Part shown: positions 58,801-64,000 of the stretch, in pieces
Position numbering within the stretch: the first letter of the stretch is position 1
How the letters are laid out: each line of letters opens with the position of its first letter
Origin: Entonaema liquescens
Lineage: Eukaryota; Ascomycota; Sordariomycetes; Xylariales; Xylariaceae
Direction of reading: 5' to 3'
Assembly (NCBI GenBank): GCA_902805475.1
Contig: CADCSX010000009.1
Location: forward strand, 1,240,001-1,304,000
Length of the DNA: 64,000 nt
Translations under genes and position numbers: made by a program
Notes under the pieces: generated by a model
Database searches by the model: none
What the model was told of the DNA's origin: nothing
The model's input: only the letters and a program-made list of their open reading frames with translations

Positions 58801-60232
58801 GATCTTTGACTACCTCTTCGACTTCTTTTCTAGAGTTTCCTTCCATACGCAGATCCTTCATGCCAGACTCGTTTTCGTGTTTCGTCTCGCTGTCCGCTTC
58901 TACACCCTGGGTTATAGATGTCTCTTTCGGTGCTGGGTTGGTTTCAGCTTCTAGTTTAGTCCTGAGCCATTCGTATCGGTTTCGGAGTTCATCTTGATAA
59001 TAACATAACATTCTAAAGGGCCGTAGCATGATAGAGGACTGAGAATCTTTATCCTCTGTCACTAATCCTCCGACAATTGAAATAATTCTCATAAGTGGCT
59101 TCGAACTTATTCTAATACGCTCGGGAAGAGGCGCCTGACCCGTTAGACTTTCTTTACTTTGGGTAAGTACCTCTGTCGGCTTCGCCCCTTGTCGCATGGG
59201 GTAGTAGAAAGGCCCAGAATAATGTATTAGAGTTTCCGGTTCACCGACGAGGACGCTTATAACGGAAGAGGTTTCGGCCATTACATTGCGTGACGCCTTG
59301 AAGTCCGTCCAGCCAAGAAGATCCAGTTTCGGTTTCGCATATGTATTCACAGATGAGGATGTAGCAGTATAACCGTCATCTCTTCGGATTTTCTCAGTTC
59401 TTTTCTGCTTATGCTTCTGATATCGTTCTCTTTGAGCCGCGAGACGGTCTAGTTCCCACTCAAAGTCAGAACGTAGCCTCGCTCGATAATATTCAAAGTC
59501 CTGAGACTTGGTAGACGTATCAGTGCTCCATTCCTCACTGTCTGAAGTGTCCCATTGGCTTGGTGGCCCCAATTTGTTAGAATAGATCGGTTTAAGCGAT
59601 GCTGGGGTCAGCAAGGTTGTGTCCTTTTCTCTATATTTCCTGGTCGTATTATACTCAAAATCGGATCTTGGAAAGTCATACTTAAGGTATTTAGCTATAT
59701 CATAGCCAGGGAACTTTCTAAGCCTTTGACCTCGGTTGTCTCGGGCGTCTTCCCCCCGGCGTCCGCTGGTCAGTGGCTCTTCCCTATTGTCTTCCTCCAC
59801 TCTTGCTGCAGATTTCTGGGCGAAACGAGCACGCCGGATTAGTTTTCGCGTTTTTTTATCGAGATCATTGAATGATGCGCCTGATTGACTGTGAATGTCT
59901 TCTTCATCTTCACCTTCAAGAGCTTGGCCAAAACCGTCTAAGCTGGTCTCGTGTTCTATCGAATCTAACACTTCTGATTCTCTTTGTCCCCTTCTATTTA
60001 CTTTAGGAACCGAATCTAACTTCGTGGTTCCTGTACTTGGATCTTCGTATGATGAGTTTTGGTCCTGCTCAGACTTGGGGTTCCTAGAGGTTGACACACC
60101 TGCTGCGGTCAATAGGGAGTCATTGTTTTCTTCACTGACAGATGCGCTTTGGAAAACTGCTTGAGGACTCCGATCTGCAGCCAATACCTCGTCTGGAGTT
60201 GTTATTTTAGGTGATATAGTCCTTTTATCCAT
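55871..60232 (-). CDS. fungal AAA ATPase with DUF7025-like N-terminal region
   Basis: Large AAA+ protein of a family expanded in filamentous fungi. Exon 1 is 60232-57766; later exons are 57705-57492, 57424-57365, 57309-57262, about 57190 to 57032 and about 56974-55871. The N-terminal ~820 residues have an acidic Ser-rich start, coiled segments and a beta-rich domain with FGDLWHLYQPGEFVI and IHCVYIHFDGSWLGPV, typical of DUF7025. The AAA core has Walker A LLHGAPGVGKTTTA, ERFNKPLFQITCGDLGSTAKEVE, Walker B CILLLDEADVFLA, FLTTNRIGDFDEAFASRIH (sensor 1 and arginine finger region) and NGRQIRNACQTAL. The tail is low-complexity Gln/Pro/Ser/Gly. Two one-base gaps in exon 2 (T run 57587-57591 and near 57533-57541) break the frame; exon length agrees with exactly two missing bases. 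Confidence 0.82.
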
Positions 60233-60552
60233 TTTGTTGTTGATTGGGAGTTCTCTTTGTCAAGACTATCAAGCATTGATGGCGGAGGAGTATGTGACTC
60301 CTTGAAGTTATATATTCGTTCGAACAACCCGAGGGAGGCAGATTACTCTTTCTCTGACCTGTTTCGTATTCTTAAAGTACCATAAGATATTCAATCATAG
60401 CCCGAATCCAACATACTTAAAACCCCTCAAATAACAGTTGCAGGGTGAGACTCCAAGGAGAGCCTTGGGTGCTTTCAGTAAAATATTATTTAGTATTGTT
60501 TAGTATTGTTTAGTGCCTGCATCTCGACCTACATGTAGTACTATACCATGTA

Positions 60553-60623
60553 TTAGTGCTGTCTACACAAGTTCGACGTAGCACCCCCAAGGGGGTGCTG
60601 CGCATTGATTAAGGAAACGGGCA
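60553..60623 (+). repeat. left TIR of the MITE
   Basis: Begins TTAGTGCTGTCTACAC and ends AAGGAAACGGGCA; pairs with 60794-60864. Confidence 0.85.
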
Positions 60624-60793
60624 GTAATTAGGGATAGCGTACCAAACTTTGAATACCAATAAGAAGTTATTCCGACCCTTGCTAATTCTGGAAAAGGAAA
60701 AAAAATAATGAAAATTTATGAAATATTATAAGATACATCAAAATACGTGGGAAACACGCTTATTCGGAAGTATTTCGGTTAAATCCCGAATCT

Positions 60794-60864
60794 TGCCCGT
60801 TTCCTTAATCAATGCGCAGCACCCCCTTAGGGGTGCTACGTCGAACTTGTGTAGACAGCACTAA
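60794..60864 (-). repeat. right TIR of the MITE
   Basis: Reverse complement of the left arm with one substitution, in the C/G run of the internal hairpin. Confidence 0.85.
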
Positions 60865-61144
60865 TAAAGGCGATGCATTATGACATAGCACTATGGTTTA
60901 AAGAGGAGGCTATGTTGCATTATACGCTTGGCACGACCTGAAATATTGTGGGAAGCTGAATATCCCAGCTTAAAAAGGCAAGCCGACATTCCTTTCTGAC
61001 CCACCCAACCATTTCGATTCTTACCAACCAGAATGATTTACTATAGCGCCTCATAGAAATTCTGGGTGAGCTTAAAGAGAGCACCTATTGTGGCCATTAT
61101 GAGTTTAGATATCTGTAACCTCGCAGTTTTTCACCATTCCCAGA

Positions 61145-63486
61145 ATGTCCATACCAAACATGCAAAACCAGTCTCTCGCGGTGGATTTTATAGACAATCG
61201 TTTAGACGAGTTTCATCAAGGGTTTGCGGTACCGGAGTCACAATATGATTCTCAACTTGGTTCGTTCGTAGTCACCACCTCGCAGCATGGGCAGCATCCT
61301 CCATCGGACCCCGAGGCGTCACAGGGCTCATATGGCCCTGAATTAGAAGTGGACGTAGCCGAAGGACTTCCGTCGAGACCTCTAGCAAAGCCTGTTCAAG
61401 CAATGAAATTCTGGGATGCTATCTTCCCTCAGGCAATGGAGAAGTTCAAGATTTCATCGCCAGAAGAACCCAAAGGTCGTGTTAAATCCGGGTATAGTAT
61501 TCGTGATAAGAAGAGTTGGAAAGATGTATATGACCAGCTTGAACGTGCTAGAGGTGTTTATACATCAAATAAGGGCATCAAAGGGTTCACAAGAAAGATT
61601 TACCGAAACGTGGCTGAGAAGGTAGTCCAGCCCGCCTCAGGGGTAATTAAATTCATTCCCAATAATGATTATGTTACTCCTGTTCTCGGTGCTGTTCAGG
61701 TATTGCTCGAGGTACGCATACTATATCCATAAGTTTCACTAAAGTATGAGAATTATTCGCTTATTTTTCTTACCGGCTTTATAGTCTGCTCAGTTTGCAG
61801 CAGAAACACGAAGAGAAATCCTCGGCGGGTTCGACGGCCTTGAACTCATGTTTTCCGAAGTAGAACTTTTTATCGAAACCTTCCCACGGGACGAAAACAT
61901 TCAGAACGCATCAGTAGACTTAGTAGTTGCCGTGTTAGCTGCAATAGAGTCTGTTATTGGCTTCTTCATGCAACATCTAAGTGTGTACTTGATCAGTTTC
62001 TACTATATTTGGACTTATCTAATGAATTGGATAGGAGTCATAGCTGCTGCCTTCAACGGAGAGGAATATCAGAGCCATGTGAAGGATCACCTCGAGCGTG
62101 TGAAGTCCGCTAGCGCAAATCTCATTCGTCAAGCCTCAAACTCCAAAACATATAATGATCGCCAATTGATGCAAGAGATACTGACACGTGAGTAATTACT
62201 GGTAGTAATACTAGATTACTTTACTTATATCATTGTGGATCGTCCAGAATGACATTTCTAACTTCTCATATTTGTGTCTATAGGAACCCGAAAATGGAAA
62301 GATTCATTTGACATGATACAGGCTTCTCAGCAGCATATGCTCCAAGGCCAAAAATACATACAGCAAAGCCAAGCCCATATGAGATATGGCCAAAACCAGC
62401 TACAGTATAACCAACTACTTCTTGGGAAAGAGTTTCATCAGACACGAAACTTGTTCCAAAATTTTCTCGAAAACGGCCTGCCTGAATTATTGAACAATAT
62501 TTCTTACGGTAATTTATCTACTTTTCCTCTTAACTATTTCTCTTTCAAAAGGCACTTGCTTAAACTTAGGTATTTTAGAAGCCGAACGACGCGCATATGA
62601 ACGATTGAATACTATCCTCGCATCGCGACCTTCAACACCATCGCCCTTTTCTGAGTTAACGAATGGCATTCCTGTCACGCGTCAATACGTTCTTGACCTC
62701 TTGGACATGCCGGACCTATCTTCTCATGATCTTGAGTATATCAATAGTAAAAGACAACTTTGGGTGTCGTCGGAAGAACTTGCTCGCGCCGAGAGTCTTG
62801 TCCAAAGCAGACAGATTAAAGACTGGCTTGTGACACCAGAACCATCCCAGCTTCTTATTCATGGAGGCTATGGAGACGTTCTGTACGTCTCTGGACTGTC
62901 CCTATTTTGTGCATCCACTGTTGAGTCTCTCATAGGAAGGGCTCCTAATATCATCTGCCTGTATTTCTTCTGTGGTCTCCACTTGGATGACCCGAGCGAT
63001 TCAAATACAGGAGGGCTCGCAATGCTCAAGACCTTCATTTGTCAACTTCTCTGTCAGTTCGATATCGATACGAGGCCACTGGCGACTATAATGAACGAGG
63101 ATCATGTTAAGCATGACGATATCCTCGAGTTGAGCAAGCTACTAAGGTGGCTGATCTCCCAGTTGCCTCATGACGTTGTGGTTTTCTGCTGTATTGATGG
63201 TGTGGAATATTATGAGCGAAAGGAGTTCGAGCTAGATTTCGGGCATATCCTAACCGCCATTTTAGATATATCAGTCTCAGAGGCCACCCAAGCTGTCGTC
63301 AAAATCTTGGTTACAACTCCCACAAGAACACTCATAGTCCGAGAACCTTTTGAAGACGGAGGTCGTATCCTTCATTTGCAGTCCATGCTCTCCTCACTGT
63401 CCACGCCTAGCAGCCACAGGCTTGAAAGGCAGATCGGGGAAGAGGCGGATGGCGTTATGAATAAGCAGGATAGGACTAGCTTTTAA
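61145..63486 (+). CDS. STAND-like fungal protein with degenerate P-loop
   Basis: Resembles the N-terminal half of fungal STAND/NACHT-type proteins. Exons 61145-61710, about 61785-61980, 62035-62187, 62284-62508 and 62570-63486. Residues ~75-330 form the helical part (WKDVYDQLERARGVY, IPNNDYVTPVLGAVQVLLE, GLELMFSEVELFIETFP, IESVIGFF), like domains found ahead of NACHT modules. A Gln-rich coiled segment follows. The NTPase-like region is LLIHGGYGDVLYVSGLSLF, where the GKS/T of Walker A is missing, then YFFCGLHLDD, and VVVFCCIDGVEYYE at the Walker B position. It ends shortly after that with no ankyrin, WD or TPR repeats. The 54-nt intron 61981-62034 has no stop and keeps frame, so it may be read through as coding. 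Confidence 0.62.
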
Positions 63487-63801
63487 CTCGAGTATAAACG
63501 GCCTCGAACCAGCGAGTCGGATCTAACAATGACAATCGAATTTAGCGCAATTACTGGCCTTTGCTAGTGGCTAAGTTGTTTGCTATCCGGTCGCGCGGGA
63601 CGTCTCCTAAAGAATCCATGACGTCGTGATTTGATGTGTGCTCATCATCAAGCTCCAAAGCAATAAACTTAATGCTTCAAGCAGCACAATGAGATTTGCG
63701 AAAGGTTACCACTATTCAATTTTACCAATGCAATTAGACATGCTAGGAATGAATACCTAGCGACGCTCAATCCCAACATTGAACAACAAAGGATAGACTC
63801 T
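63487..63801. other. intergenic region upstream of the oxidoreductase gene
   Basis: 315 bp; no element recognised. Confidence 0.5.
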
Positions 63802-64000
63802 ATGGCGCAGAACGGAAGCACAACTCCAGATGGGCGTAAACGGGTTTTAATTGTCGGCGCTGGCGCTGCTGGGTATGGGATACCCGAGACTCTACACGAT
63901 TTCACCAATTAATATATAGGATCTAGAATGTCAACGGCATATCACCTATCGCAACATCCTGATAAATTCCATGTGACGCTAATAGACGCTGTCGATTATT
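63802..64000 (+). CDS. FAD-dependent oxidoreductase / amine-oxidase-like, 5' part
   Basis: Only the first ~48 residues are inside the window. Exon 1 (63802-63872) encodes MAQNGSTTPDGRKRVLIVGAGAAG. The 54-nt intron ends at TCTAG 63926, and exon 2 continues MSTAYHLSQHPDKFHVTLIDAVDY to the window edge. The dinucleotide-binding GxGxxG followed by an acidic residue at the end of the second strand (LIDA) marks a Rossmann fold binding FAD or NAD. Fungal proteins with this start are usually annotated as flavin amine-oxidase-like. A nearer acceptor (ATATAG) would give a stop and was rejected. Confidence 0.7.

Larger units (their letters stand above)
60553..60864. mobile_element. MITE with 70-bp terminal inverted repeats
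   Basis: 312-bp element. The ends at 60553-60623 and 60794-60864 are reverse complements over about 71 bases with one mismatch, starting TTAGTGCTGTCTACACAAGT. Both sides are flanked by TA (60551-60552 and 60865-60866), the target duplication of Tc1/mariner/pogo (Fot1) elements. Each arm also contains an internal hairpin (AGCACCCCC facing GGGGGTGCT). The 170-bp core is AT-rich and non-coding. Near-identical arms suggest a young copy without RIP damage. Confidence 0.85.
60233..61144. promoter_or_regulatory. divergent promoter region carrying a MITE
   Basis: Separates the AAA and STAND-like genes, whose starts diverge. Contains the MITE below and a short TTTAGTATTG direct repeat near 60488-60515. 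Confidence 0.5.

Overview
The window looks like nuclear DNA of a filamentous ascomycete (Pezizomycotina, most likely a Sordariomycete; the order is not certain). The signs are short introns of about 50-70 nt with CTAAC/CTGAC-type branch points, a GH78 rhamnosidase, UstYa/DUF3328, a lipase-NACHT-ankyrin NLR, CorA-like and DUF7025-type AAA proteins, and an extremely AT-rich repeat that looks RIP-mutated. Genes are single, on both strands, with no operons.

Layout, left to right: 3' end of a GH78 alpha-L-rhamnosidase; a six-BRCT Rtt107/Brc1-like protein; VPS25 (-); NDC80 (-); a possible OB-fold protein; ADE13 adenylosuccinate lyase in 18 exons; a CorA-like membrane protein; FMP52 (-); a small secreted peptide precursor with a duplicated two-Cys motif and a Lys-Arg site (-), then divergently a UstYa-type oxidase and convergently an MFS transporter; RIB3 (-); a ~2.3 kb AT-rich element with inverted repeats; COQ3; an amino-acid permease; a hydrolase-NACHT-ankyrin NLR (-); dynactin p27 (-); complex I 51 kDa subunit; PEX11-like protein (-); an old yellow enzyme (-); SRP40/Nopp140; a 3.4 kb stretch without genes; an ADGF/CECR1-type adenosine deaminase; a fungal multi-spanning membrane protein; a DUF7025-type AAA ATPase (-) divergent from a STAND-like protein with a 312 bp MITE between them; and the start of an FAD-dependent oxidoreductase.

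The best candidate for a new system is the 19.3-24.2 kb locus. It has a kexin-type secreted precursor with two copies of a 20-residue Cys-containing unit, a UstYa-family oxidase and an MFS transporter, which is the minimal gene set of fungal ribosomal peptides of the ustiloxin/dikaritin type. The core is unusual because it has no aromatic residue. Second are the innate-recognition type proteins (NLR, AAA, STAND-like) in the right half.

A strong technical point runs through the window. At least six otherwise well-conserved genes (Rtt107-like, ADE13, CorA-like, complex I 51 kDa, SRP40, AAA ATPase) change frame by exactly one base, mostly at short homopolymers, with family-typical sequence continuing in the next frame. 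Residual assembly indels explain this better than gene death, so automated gene models here will be fragmented.
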